This document shows, piece by piece, positions 47,269 through 55,838 of a DNA stretch of 64,000 bases. Below the pieces are notes generated by a model, which was not told where the DNA came from, did no database searches, and was given only the letters and a program-made list of their open reading frames with translations. This DNA comes from Streptomyces sp. NRRL S-337 (GTDB taxonomy: Bacteria; Actinomycetota; Actinomycetes; Streptomycetales; Streptomycetaceae). The DNA lies in NCBI RefSeq assembly GCF_000720175.1, contig NZ_JOIX01000015.1, positions 119,815-183,814 of the forward strand. Reading direction: 5' to 3'. The position numbers were made by a program, and so were the translations under genes. Each line of letters starts with the position of its first letter. Position 1 is the stretch's first letter.

Positions 47269-50200
47269 CTAGGCGCGGGGGCGGGGGTGAAGGGTGAGTT
47301 CGACGCTGGGCGGGAGGTCGGGGAAGGGGTCGGGGCGGAGGCCGTAGAGGCCGAGTTCGCGGAGCTCGGACAGCCCGGGCAAGGGGGGAAGGGCGATCGG
47401 GGCGTCGATCGCGCCGTAGACGTTGAGCCTGGTCAGGCAGGGGAAGGCCGGAAGGAGCGTCTCCAGAAGCACGCTCAGCCGGGCAGCGGACACCCGTGCC
47501 GGATTGACCAGTTCGAGGGTGGTGACCTGGGGGAGCCGGACGCCTGGCGGAAGGTCCAGCGACCACACCTCGTCGGACGCCAGGCCCACGGACAGCCAGC
47601 GCAGTTCCGCAAGCGAGGCTAGCTCGGCCCACTGGTCCTCGCCGAAGGCCTCCGTGAGCCGAGGGAGGTGCAGGGTGCGCAGGCTTGGCCAGGAAGTCAG
47701 GCCGGTGAACTCGGCTCCGAGGGGCGCGCCGAGCGCCAGGAAGGTCAGCGGCGCGCGGGCGGGCAGCGCCGGGATGCCGTCCGGCAGTCGGGAGTAGAGG
47801 CCCAGAGTGGTGAGGCCGGTCAGCGCGTCGAGCCCGGGCGGGGTCGGCAGATCCTGCTCCGGCGGCCCCAAGAGGTTCAGCGTACGGATGTCGAGGTCCG
47901 CGAGCGGGGCGAGGCTTTCGACCGCGGGGCACCCCCACAACGACAGCCACTCCAGATTTGGGAACTCGCGGAGGAAGCCGAGGTCGGCGATCTCCGGGTT
48001 CGAGTCGATCGTCAGGCTCCTGAGCGGCTCGTGGACCAGCTCGTCGAGGAGCTCGCGAGCGGTGAACGCGCCGCTCGCCACGACACCGCGCCGGCCCCCG
48101 AGCTCCTTGAGCGCACGCAGCTCGGCGGTGGATTCGGCGGTGACCATCACGTCCTGGTCGAGGTACCGAAGAACGTCCCGGGCATACGGCTCGGTGTCGA
48201 ACGCCCGCCAGGAAGCGGCGAGTTGCACCTGGCCACGGCGCGAGCCATGGGAACGGAACCGTTTGATCACTTCGAACGCCGCATCCGACCCGACCAGCGC
48301 CGCCGTCGCCACCACCTCCTGCGCCTCGTCGTCCTCCAGCCCCTCCGGTCCCGGCAGCAGTTCCACGACCAGCGGCCCCACCGAGGCCAGCAGTCGCGAT
48401 TCCTCCCGGCTGCGCGGCGGCAGGATCGCCCGCGCCCGCGCGTTCACCTCCTCCCGTACGGCCGGGTCGAGTTCCGTCGCGTGCTCCAGGCAGGCCAGGG
48501 CGAGCAGATGGACCCGCAGCCGGGTCGCCGGGTCGTCGGTGGCGTCTCCGCGGACGAGCAACTCCCGCAGCAGCTCGGCCCGTTCGCGCGGCCGGGCGTG
48601 TGCCACCGCCATCCGGATCACGTCCTCCCACTGGACGTCCTCCGCATGGGCCACCAGCAGCCCGATGTCACCGTCCTCGACGGCCGCCTTGGCGCCCAGG
48701 TAGTCCTGGAACGTGCGATGGACGAACTGCACCGAACCGGCCACCGGCTCGCGCAGCAGCCCGCTCCGCAGCAGCAGATGACGCAGCACGGCCGCCGCGT
48801 CCCCCTGGCGGGCCGCCGCCGGCACCGCAGGCAGCGCCTCGGCGACGATCCGCTCGGCCCGGTCCCGGTCCAGTTCCGTCCGGCCGTTGCGGATCAGCCA
48901 GTACGCCAGCCGCTGCAGCAGCTGGATCTGCGGCTCGTCGTTGAGTTCGATGCCCGTGGGGGCGGCCATGTCGCGTTCGCGGTCGCGGCGGGAGAGCAGC
49001 ATGACCAGCGCCGCGTCGTACAGCTCCTTGCGGCCGGTGGGCAGATAGCCGCGCCGGTCGCGGTGCAGCGCGCAGATCAGCCCGCACATGAGGGGGTTGG
49101 TGGCGAGCCGGGCGAGGTCCTGCTTGGTGTGGACGGCGGCCAGCAGCGACTGCTCGTACGCGTCGAGGCGGGCGGGGTCCTCGGCGCCGCGGCGGGCCGC
49201 GTCGTGCCAGCGGCCGATGAACGCGGTGACCTCGGCGCGGCGCAGCGGCGCCAGCGTCAGCTCGTCGAAGCCGTCGGAGGCGAGCCAGTCGTCGCGCACC
49301 GCGGAGGGCCGGGTGGTGACCAGCCACAGGTTGTCCGGGAACGCGTCGAGCAGGTCGCGCAGCCAGCGCCGGGCCTGGGTGCGCTCGCGGTCCGGGATCT
49401 CGTCGAGCCCGTCGACGAGGAGCAGGCCCCGTCCGGAGGCCAGGATCCGGTCGGTCCAGCCGTCGGGCCGGGCATCGGACAGCGGGCAGCCGACGGCCGC
49501 CAGGAAGCGGTCCGGGGTGGGCAGCGGCGCACCGTCACGGGTGAGGGTGCGCAGCGGCAGGACGAACGGGATCCGGCCGTAGAGGTGGGGGAGGGGCGTC
49601 TCGCCCGGGGCCTTGGTGCAGGAGACGGCCAGCCACTGCACGAGGGTGCTCTTGCCGGAACCGGCCACACCGCGCAGCAGCACCCGGTCGCGGCCGGCCA
49701 GGGCCCTGGTCGGCGGGGAGGGGCGCCGGCGCGCCGGCCGGGTGGGTGCCGTCCTCCTCCCACGGGGCGGTGGCCTCCGGCCCGCGCCCGGCGGCCGGTG
49801 TCGCCGCGAGGCTCATGTACGCGGCGTCGAGCGGCCACCGGTCCGGGGAGTGGGTCAGGTCGATGCCGTAGATGGTGAGCCGGCTGTGTTTGCGCGCCAC
49901 GTAGGTGAGATAGCTGCGCTCGAAGGCGAGGTCCGCCGCCCGCGGGGACGGATGCCGTTCGAGGAACGCGTCCATGGTGGCGATCAGGCCGTCCAGGCTG
50001 CGGGTCTGCTGGACCAGGGTGCGGGCGACGAAGGCCGACCGCTGGCTGAAGAAGTGCACGATGTGCAGGCAGGCGGTGTCGAGCAGGGCGCGGTGCAGCA
50101 GCTCGGCGTCCCGGGACAGGCCGCGGGCGGCGGACGGGGCCGCGGTCCGCAGGCGGCCGGCGAGGGCACCGGCGCCGAGGCGGACGGCCTGGACGTCGTC

Positions 50201-50509
50201 CATGTCGAGATCGCCGAGGGCGTGCAAGGTGTCGGCGAGCGCGTCGGCCACGGCCCGCTCCTCGTCCTCGGGAACCGGCCGTTCACCCGGGCCGCAGCCG
50301 CGTAACGCCCGCCGCACCAGCTCCGCGGCGAGTTTCTGCAGGTCCTTGCGGGTGAGGGTGCGCTGCTCGCCGGTGAAGGACACCAGGGCGGAGATCCGTA
50401 CGGGGGCCGGGACGAGGCCGGCGCCCGGCCCCTCCTTGACGAAGAGCCTCCGGACGAGCGGGGCCACCGCGCCGGACGCGAGCCGGATACCCACTGCTGA
50501 CGGGTCCAT
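47269..50509 (-). pseudogene. NACHT-domain STAND NTPase B with C-terminal LRR, split by a one-base frameshift
   Basis: Two frames together give one protein of about 1,079 residues. The N-terminal part (50509 to about 49710) encodes the helical domain, starting MDPSAVGIRLASGAVAPL and running to ATAPWEEDGTHPAGAPAPLPAD. The NACHT domain (Walker A GVAGSGKST, Walker [33 protein letters not shown]) and a long leucine-rich C-terminus (SLTIDSNPEIADLGFLREF, LEWLSLWGC, LRTLHLPRL, LRELGLYGL) follow in another frame. Removing one C of the GACCAGG at 49708-49709 restores PADRALAGRDRVLLRGVAG, which aligns with [19 protein letters not shown] of NACHT A. As given, the first frame stops at 49535, and the second has no good start. 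It may be a real mutation, a switchable state or a sequencing error. Confidence 0.85.
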
Positions 50510-50528
50510 CGTGTGCGCCTCCCCCATG

Positions 50529-50611
50529 GCCGGTGGTCCGCGATCGGCGGTCCCTGATCGGTGATCCGTGATCGGCGATTCGCGACCGGTGGTCCGTGAC
50601 CGTGATGTGGC
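50529..50611. repeat. 14-bp tandem repeats upstream of NACHT B
   Basis: Five and a half degenerate units: 50542-50555, 50556-50569, 50570-50583, 50584-50597 and 50598-50611, around the form GATCGGTGATCCGT, with a partial unit at 50529-50541. They begin 20 bases before the NACHT B start codon, so they sit in its 5' leader or promoter. Confidence 0.85.
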
Positions 50612-51047
50612 CGGTGATGTCGTGGGGCCAGGCTAGCCGGGACGGTGTGGCGGCGGTCACGGAATTCGCCATCCCGGACACGCCCTCCCGGGTACCCGAA
50701 CAATCCCTCCGCAATAACCGGATCGCCGCCCGCGAGTAATGCGCGTCACAGCCTTCCGGTAATCCAGGTCACATCGCCCAGGTAACCCAGGTCACAGAAA
50801 AGCCGGGCCGGTAGTGACATGACGCACAGCCGGCTTTTGGCCTACTAGCGGAATTAGAAGAAAGGGCGGGCGGGGGTGCGGGGGTTTTCCGGGGCCGGGG
50901 CGGGGTGTGGCGGGGGCGGCGGCCCGAGCGGGCCCGTCACCTGGGCAATGCGCGGGTAAAAGGCCTGATCAGCCGCAGTATCGCGGGCATCTCGGCTGTC
51001 CGGAATGCGGTGATTCGTACGGGTCATGCAAAGGGGTGAGCGGAATG

Positions 51048-51104
51048 CAAGAGGTTCTTTCCCGACGGCTTTCGTACGGGCCTGCCTAGTAGCAGGGGCT
51101 CTTG
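51048..51104 (+). promoter_or_regulatory. Candidate structured leader RNA of the M23 peptidase gene
   Basis: Three nested helices close a three-way junction: P1 CAAGAG/CTCTTG (51048-51053 with 51099-51104), P2 CCCGACG/CGTaCGGG (51061-51067 with 51073-51080, one bulge) and P3 CCTGC/GCAGG (51081-51085 with 51092-51096). It ends about 130 bases before the start codon. Cell-wall hydrolase genes of actinobacteria are often controlled by c-di-AMP (ydaO-type) riboswitches; some words here resemble that motif, but the architecture is not a clear match. Confidence 0.35.
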
Positions 51105-51235
51105 GCGGGGCGGCCCGGACGGGTTACCAAGGAATGGCGCTTCCGGGCCGCAGCCGGACTCGCGAAATTCCTGATCTCCAGATCCATCCGATCTCGCAGA
51201 TCTCCCTGATCGAATTCCGGAAGGAAAAAACCCGC

Positions 51236-51934
51236 ATGTCGAAGTTCGCCGCCATTCGCCATTCCAAGAACTCCGCCGGTACCCCGAAGACCGCGAAGTC
51301 CCTGCTGCGCCGCCGGGCCGCCGTGGTGGCCGCCGGTGTCGGTGTGACCGTCGCGCTCGGCGCCGGTGCCGCCTCCGCCGCCGACGGTGGTCTGCTGGGC
51401 CTCACCTCGCACGTCGGCTCGACCGTCAGCGCGCAGGCCGACGCCCAGGCCAAGGCCGCCACCGGCGCCAAGGCCGCCGCGGCCAAGGCCAAGAAGGACG
51501 CGGCCAAGAAGGCCGACGCCTGGGTCAAGCCGGTCGACAAGTACACGCTGGGCGAGCCCTTCGGCATCCCCGGCAGCCACTGGGCGCACAAGCACAGCGG
51601 CCAGGACTTCGTCGTGCCGAGCGGCACCGTGGTCAAGGCCGTCCACCAGGGCACCGTCATCAAGGCCGGCCCCTGGGGCGGCGGTGACGGCCCGGCGTAC
51701 GGCAACGCCATCGTGATCCAGCACGCCAACGGGGTGTACACCCAGTACGCGCACCTGTCAGCGATCCAGGTCCACGTCGGCCAGCAGGTCGGCGCCGGCC
51801 AGCAGATCGGCCTGTCCGGCAGCACCGGCAACTCGACCGGCCCCCACCTGCACTTCGAAGTCCGCACCGGCCCCAACTACGGGTCGGGCATCGAGCCGAC
51901 CGGATTCCTGCGGGCTCACGGCGACGCCGTCTGA
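51236..51934 (+). CDS. Secreted M23-family peptidoglycan endopeptidase
   Basis: A 232-residue exported protein. The signal peptide (basic start, hydrophobic AAVVAAGVGVTVALGAGAASA) ends at ASA before ADGG. An Ala/Lys-rich coiled linker follows, then a LytM-type zinc peptidase domain with HSGQDF (H and D ligands), GNAIVIQHANGVYTQYAHL and HLHFE (HxH). It would cleave peptide cross-bridges in the wall. The ATG at 51236 has GGAAGGA ahead. Its 3' end overlaps the convergent tetR by 19 bases. Confidence 0.92.
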   Translation: MSKFAAIRHSKNSAGTPKTAKSLLRRRAAVVAAGVGVTVALGAGAASAADGGLLGLTSHVGSTVSAQADAQAKAATGAKAAAAKAKKDAAKKADAWVKPVDKYTLGEPFGIPGSHWAHKHSGQDFVVPSGTVVKAVHQGTVIKAGPWGGGDGPAYGNAIVIQHANGVYTQYAHLSAIQVHVGQQVGAGQQIGLSGSTGNSTGPHLHFEVRTGPNYGSGIEPTGFLRAHGDAV

Positions 51935-52530
51935 GCTGAATCCGGCCGGGCTGGCCGGCGGTTCGGCGGGTTTGCCGCCGTGACCAGTTCTGTGGCGACC
52001 TCGAGGATGGCCTTGCGCTTCTCCTCGGGGTCGCCTTCGACGTGCTGCATCGCGAACATGCCCGCGTGCATGGAGAAGAGCGCCGTGATGCAGCGCACCT
52101 GATCCGTCAGCTCCGCATCGTCCTCCTTCAGGAGGCCGAAAAGGGTCAGCATGCGCGCCTTGAAGGTCTCGCCGATGCTCAGGTCGCGCACCGCAGCCTG
52201 GTTCTCCTGCATGAAGCGGAACAGCGGCTCGGCCGAACGCAGTGCCTCGTTGTAGCGGCGGATCACCTCAAGCTTCGTCTCCAGCGTCCGCGGCTGCCGC
52301 TCGGCCCAGGTGATCAGCTCGTCGCAGGGCCTGGACAGGTCCTGGAACAGGCTGATGACGATGTCTTCCTTGGTCTTGAAGTGGTAGTACAGCGCCGCCT
52401 TGGTGACCTCCAGCTTCTCCGCGATCTCGCGGAGCGAGGTCTTCTCGTAGCCGTGCTCGGAGAACAGTTCCAGAGCGACGTCCTGAATGCGCTGGCGGGT
52501 GTTCCCACGGCGCGTCTGCCCGGTGCTCAT
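51916..52530 (-). CDS. TetR-family repressor of the adjacent MFS pump
   Basis: A 204-residue regulator: HTH with TRQRIQDVALELFSEHGYEKTSLREIAEKLEVTKAALYYHFKTKEDI and a ligand-binding helical domain. The ATG at 52530 has AGGAGAG before it. It is divergent from the DHA2-type transporter, and the shared region contains a pair of inverted operator-like sites, the classic arrangement for drug-inducible efflux. Confidence 0.93.
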   Translation of the reverse strand: MSTGQTRRGNTRQRIQDVALELFSEHGYEKTSLREIAEKLEVTKAALYYHFKTKEDIVISLFQDLSRPCDELITWAERQPRTLETKLEVIRRYNEALRSAEPLFRFMQENQAAVRDLSIGETFKARMLTLFGLLKEDDAELTDQVRCITALFSMHAGMFAMQHVEGDPEEKRKAILEVATELVTAANPPNRRPARPDSAQTASP

Positions 52531-52589
52531 GGTGCTCTCCTGCGTCGTCGGTGCTGGTGGGAGGCGTGCCCAGGACCGGGCCAAAGAAA

Positions 52590-52659
52590 CTTACTTGACG
52601 CCCGGCTAGTTAGCCGCCTACCTTCCTCACTGTACTGAACTAGCCGGGCGGCAAGTAAG
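52590..52659. promoter_or_regulatory. Paired TetR operators between tetR and the MFS gene
   Basis: The 22-base segments 52590-52611 and 52638-52659 are reverse complements with one mismatch. Within each, an 18-base core (ACTAGCCGGGCGGCAAGT on the right, 52639-52656) is itself a partial palindrome (14 of 18 positions), so two repressor dimers could bind 46 bases apart. Confidence 0.8.
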
Positions 52660-52675
52660 TAGGAGAGAGTGAGTG

Positions 52676-54292
52676 ATGGGGAAGTCGCAGCCTGCGACCC
52701 CGACGGGGGACGGACGAATGATCGCGACCGGGGCGAATCCCTCGGACGCACCGCAGGGCAAAAAGCCTTCGAGCGTGCGGATGGTGGTCTTCGCGCTGAT
52801 GATCGCGATGCTCCTCGCGATGCTGGACAACATGATCGTCGGCACCGCGATGCCGACCATCGTCGGTGAACTGGGTGGGCTGGAGCACCTGTCCTGGGTC
52901 GTCACCGCCTACACGCTCGCGACCGCCGCCTCGACCCCGATCTGGGGCAAGCTCGGCGACATGTACGGCCGCAAGGGCGTCTTCCTGACCTCCATCGTGC
53001 TCTTCCTGGTCGGCTCCGCACTGTCCGGCATGGCCCAGGACATGGGCCAGCTCATCGGCTTCCGCGCGGTCCAGGGACTCGGCGCGGGCGGCCTGATGGT
53101 CGGCGTCATGGCGATCCTCGGCGACCTCGTCCCGCCGCGCGAACGCGGCAAGTACCAGGGCATGATGGCCGGCGTCATGGCCGTCGCCATGATCGGCGGT
53201 CCGCTGGTCGGCGGCACCCTCACCGACCACCTCGGCTGGCGCTGGAGCTTCTACATCAACCTCCCGCTCGGCGCGATAGCCCTGGCCATGATCACCGCGG
53301 TGCTGCACCTGCCGAAGAAGCGCTCCAAGGCCCGCATCGACTACGTCGGTTCCGCACTGCTCACCCTCGGCATCACGGCCCTCGTCCTGATCACCACCTG
53401 GGGCGGCACCGAGTACGACTGGCTGTCGACGCAGATCGTCGGCCTCGGCGTCTTCGGCGTCCTCGCCCTGATCGCGTTCGTCCTGGTCGAGCGCAAGGTC
53501 GCCGAACCGGTGCTGCCGCTGCACATCTTCCGCAACGGCAACTTCTCGCTCGTCACCGTGATCGGCTTCCTCGTCGGCTTCGTGATGTTCGGGTCGATGA
53601 CCTTCCTGCCGCTGTTCCAGCAGACCGTGCAGGGCGCCTCGGCCACCAACTCCGGCCTGCTGCTGCTGCCGATGCTGCTGGCGATGATGGTCGTCTCGCT
53701 GTTCGCCGGCCGGGTCACCACCCAGACCGGCAAGTACAAGGTCTTCGTCGTGGTCGGCGGCGGCCTGATCACCGCCGGCCTGGCCGTGCTGTCCCTCATG
53801 GACACCGGCACCAGCCGCTTCACCTCGGGCCTCTACATGGCCGTGCTCGGCGCCGGCATGGGCTTCCTGATGCAGACCACGATGCTGATCGCCCAGAACA
53901 GCGTCGAGCTGAAGGACATGGGCGTCGGCTCCTCGTCCGCCACCCTCTTCCGCACCATCGGCGGCTCCTTCGGCGTCGCGATCCTCGGCGCGATCTTCAC
54001 CAACCAGGTGCAGTCCACGATGGTCGCTCGGCTCGGCAAGGCCGCCGGCGCCAAGATGACCGGCGGCGGCGCCCAGATGGACCCCAAGCGCATGGCCCAA
54101 CTCCCGCCGGTGATCAAGGACGCGTACGCGCACGCGGTGGCGAACGGCACCCACCAGGTCTTCCTGTGGGGCGCCCTGGTCAGCATCATCGGCTTCGCGG
54201 CGGCGTGGTTCCTCAAGGAGGTCCCGCTGCGGGGCGGGGCCGCACCCAAGGCAGCCCCCAGCCCGGAGGAGCGGGTGCCGGCGGCTGTCTGA
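52676..54292 (+). CDS. DHA2-family MFS drug/proton antiporter, 14 helices
   Basis: A 538-residue efflux pump of the EmrB/QacA type. Motifs: LDNMIVGTAMPTIVGELGG (motif D1), WGKLGDMYGRKGVFL (motif A), RAVQGLGAGGLMVG (motif B) and GPLVGGTLTDHLGWRWSFYINLPLGA (motif C), with about 14 hydrophobic segments. An AGGAG site precedes; a GTG directly before the ATG could also serve. It is probably repressed by the divergent TetR and induced by its substrate. Confidence 0.93.
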   Translation: MGKSQPATPTGDGRMIATGANPSDAPQGKKPSSVRMVVFALMIAMLLAMLDNMIVGTAMPTIVGELGGLEHLSWVVTAYTLATAASTPIWGKLGDMYGRKGVFLTSIVLFLVGSALSGMAQDMGQLIGFRAVQGLGAGGLMVGVMAILGDLVPPRERGKYQGMMAGVMAVAMIGGPLVGGTLTDHLGWRWSFYINLPLGAIALAMITAVLHLPKKRSKARIDYVGSALLTLGITALVLITTWGGTEYDWLSTQIVGLGVFGVLALIAFVLVERKVAEPVLPLHIFRNGNFSLVTVIGFLVGFVMFGSMTFLPLFQQTVQGASATNSGLLLLPMLLAMMVVSLFAGRVTTQTGKYKVFVVVGGGLITAGLAVLSLMDTGTSRFTSGLYMAVLGAGMGFLMQTTMLIAQNSVELKDMGVGSSSATLFRTIGGSFGVAILGAIFTNQVQSTMVARLGKAAGAKMTGGGAQMDPKRMAQLPPVIKDAYAHAVANGTHQVFLWGALVSIIGFAAAWFLKEVPLRGGAAPKAAPSPEERVPAAV

Positions 54293-54310
54293 GCGGGCGG
54301 TGAAAAATGC

Positions 54311-54352
54311 TGAGTGGGGGTGCGCGTGAGAGATCACGTGCACCCCCACTCA
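54311..54352 (+). terminator. 18-bp terminator hairpin after the MFS gene
   Basis: TGAGTGGGGGTGC (54311-54323) pairs with 54340-54352; a G-U pair and CGTGA/TCACG extend the stem to a GAGA tetraloop. The stop codon of the MFS gene is 19 bases upstream. Confidence 0.9.
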
Positions 54353-54358
54353 CCTATT

Positions 54359-54528
54359 TCCCCCACTACGGGAGGGGCTGGACCGGAGGACGAAGTCCGG
54401 AGGGCCGGCACCGCACCCGACAAACAAACGCCCGCCGCCAGGCGCAACAAGCCCCGCGGCGCAGCAGACAGGTACGTGCGGGCGCCGCCAAACGCAGCGC
54501 CCCGCGGCGGGACAGCCAGGTACGTGGG
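54359..54528. repeat. Second copy of the dispersed intergenic repeat (see 6478-6965)
   Basis: 54359-54449 matches 6701-6790 almost base for base, including the words GGACCGGAGGACGAAGTC and CGACAAACAAACGCCCGCCG. It is followed by degenerate CCGCGGCGGGACAGCCAGGT/GGCGCCGCCAAACGC units like those at 6805-6965. This copy lacks the inverted left half. It lies between the MFS terminator and the 3' end of cseC. Confidence 0.85.
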
Positions 54529-55830
54529 CTACCGATCCGGAAGGTGGATGACGGGAAAGCTTCCCGTATTCGTCGGGGCGTTCTCCGGTAGCCAGAGGAC
54601 GGAGATCGCGCCCGTCGAGCCGTCCGTCAGTTCGTCCGCGTTGCGGAAGGTCAGACGGGCACCCAGCACGCGGGCCTGGCCTGCCGCGATGGTCAGGCCC
54701 AGCCCGTGGCCGCGGCCCGCCCGGTCGCTGCTGCCGGTGCGGAACCGGCTCGGCCCCTCGCGGAGCAGCGCCTCCGGGAAACCGGGACCGTGATCGCGCA
54801 CCCTCAGCACCCGGCCCTCGACCGTCACCTCGATCGGCGGCTTGCCGTGCCGCGCCGCGTTCGCGATCAGATTGCCCAGGATCCGCTCCAGCCGGCGCGG
54901 ATCGGTGGTCGCCTCGGAGTCCCGTACGACATCGATCCTGATGTCCGGGTCCAGGGCCCGCACCCGGCGGGTGACGAACTCGCCCAGCGCCACGTCCTGC
55001 AGCTCGGCGCGCTCCGCGTAGCCGTCCAGCCGGGCCACCTCCAGGACGTCCTCGACGAGCGTCCGCAGCGCCTGCGCACGGTCCCGGACCAGCTCCGACG
55101 GGCGGCCCGGCGGCAGCAGCTCGGCCGCGGTCAGCAGACCGGTGACCGGCGTGCGCAGCTCATGGGCGATGTCCGCGGTCACCCGCCGCTCGGCCTCGAT
55201 CCGCTCCTGGAGCGCGTCCGACATGGCGTCCACCGCCCACGCCAGATCGTCCGTCTCGTCCCGCACCCGGCCGCCGACCTCGTCCCGGATCCGTACCGAC
55301 CGGTCCCCGTCGGCCAGCTTCCCCGCCGCCGCGGCCGCCTTCCGCAGCCGCTTCGACAGCCGCCCGCCGACCAGTACGCCCAGCGCACAACCGCCCACCA
55401 CCACGGCGGTCGAACCGATCAGCAGCGCCTGATCGAGATCGTCCAGAACGGCGAAACGATCCGGGAAACGGTCGTGCATCGACAGCACCCGGCCGTCGCT
55501 CAACGGCGTCGCCGCCCATACCTCCGGCGCCGTCTCCCCGGTGTCCTGCAGATACGTCGCGCGCTCGTTCTCCGCGACCTCCCGGCGCAGCGGCCCCGGT
55601 AGCGCCGGATCGTCGAGCTTCGCCCCGAACTGCAGCCGGCTGGTCGACTCGAAGATCTTCTGGGTGAAATTCAGCCGCTCGACCTGCACGTCCCGGCTGT
55701 TGTCGAGCATGGAATGGCGGGCCGCGTTGTGCACGACGAGGCTCAGCGCGATCGCGACCAGCGCTCCGACGAGCGCGATCGCGGCACTGAGCTTCCATCT
55801 CAGCCCGGTCCGCAGGGCCAGCCTCACCAC
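54529..55830 (-). CDS. cseC: Sensor histidine kinase CseC
   Basis: A 433-residue envelope-stress kinase. Two membrane helices (about 15-35 and 136-156) flank an extracytoplasmic loop; HAMP (about 156-210), HisKA with H223 in ADIAHELRTPVTG, and HATPase (NLIANAARHG, RDHGPGFPE, GRGHGLGLTIAAGQARVLGARL). It shares whole segments with CseC of the sigE operon, including SLRWKLSAAIALVGALVAIALSL-like and the ending LPENAPTNTGS. It is last in sigE-cseA-cseB-cseC, eight bases after cseB. It senses cell-wall damage and phosphorylates CseB. Confidence 0.93.
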   Translation of the reverse strand: MVRLALRTGLRWKLSAAIALVGALVAIALSLVVHNAARHSMLDNSRDVQVERLNFTQKIFESTSRLQFGAKLDDPALPGPLRREVAENERATYLQDTGETAPEVWAATPLSDGRVLSMHDRFPDRFAVLDDLDQALLIGSTAVVVGGCALGVLVGGRLSKRLRKAAAAAGKLADGDRSVRIRDEVGGRVRDETDDLAWAVDAMSDALQERIEAERRVTADIAHELRTPVTGLLTAAELLPPGRPSELVRDRAQALRTLVEDVLEVARLDGYAERAELQDVALGEFVTRRVRALDPDIRIDVVRDSEATTDPRRLERILGNLIANAARHGKPPIEVTVEGRVLRVRDHGPGFPEALLREGPSRFRTGSSDRAGRGHGLGLTIAAGQARVLGARLTFRNADELTDGSTGAISVLWLPENAPTNTGSFPVIHLPDR

Positions 55831-55838
55831 CGGCGGCG

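Larger units (their letters stand above)
50510..51235. other. Long divergent region between the NACHT operon and the M23 peptidase, 726 bases
   Basis: The left end carries the 14-base repeats (50529-50611) just upstream of NACHT B. The middle (50700-50860) is ordinary and unassigned. From 51000 to 51235 the M23 gene appears to have a long leader with a foldable three-way junction (51048-51104) and a good ribosome-binding site (GGAAGGA). No convincing protein gene is seen. Confidence 0.55.

Noticed and set aside
49683..49683. Independent translation of the NACHT half of protein B from the GTG at 49683
   Set aside because: The GTG is immediately before Walker A, has no ribosome-binding site, and corresponds to an internal Val of paralogue A.
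50907..51089. Short open frame in the leader of the M23 gene
   Set aside because: It crosses the predicted RNA structure, has no good ribosome-binding site and no recognisable protein features.
50860..51180. A canonical ydaO-type c-di-AMP riboswitch
   Set aside because: Some conserved-looking words are present, but the order and pairing of that class could not be reproduced; only a simpler three-way junction is supported.
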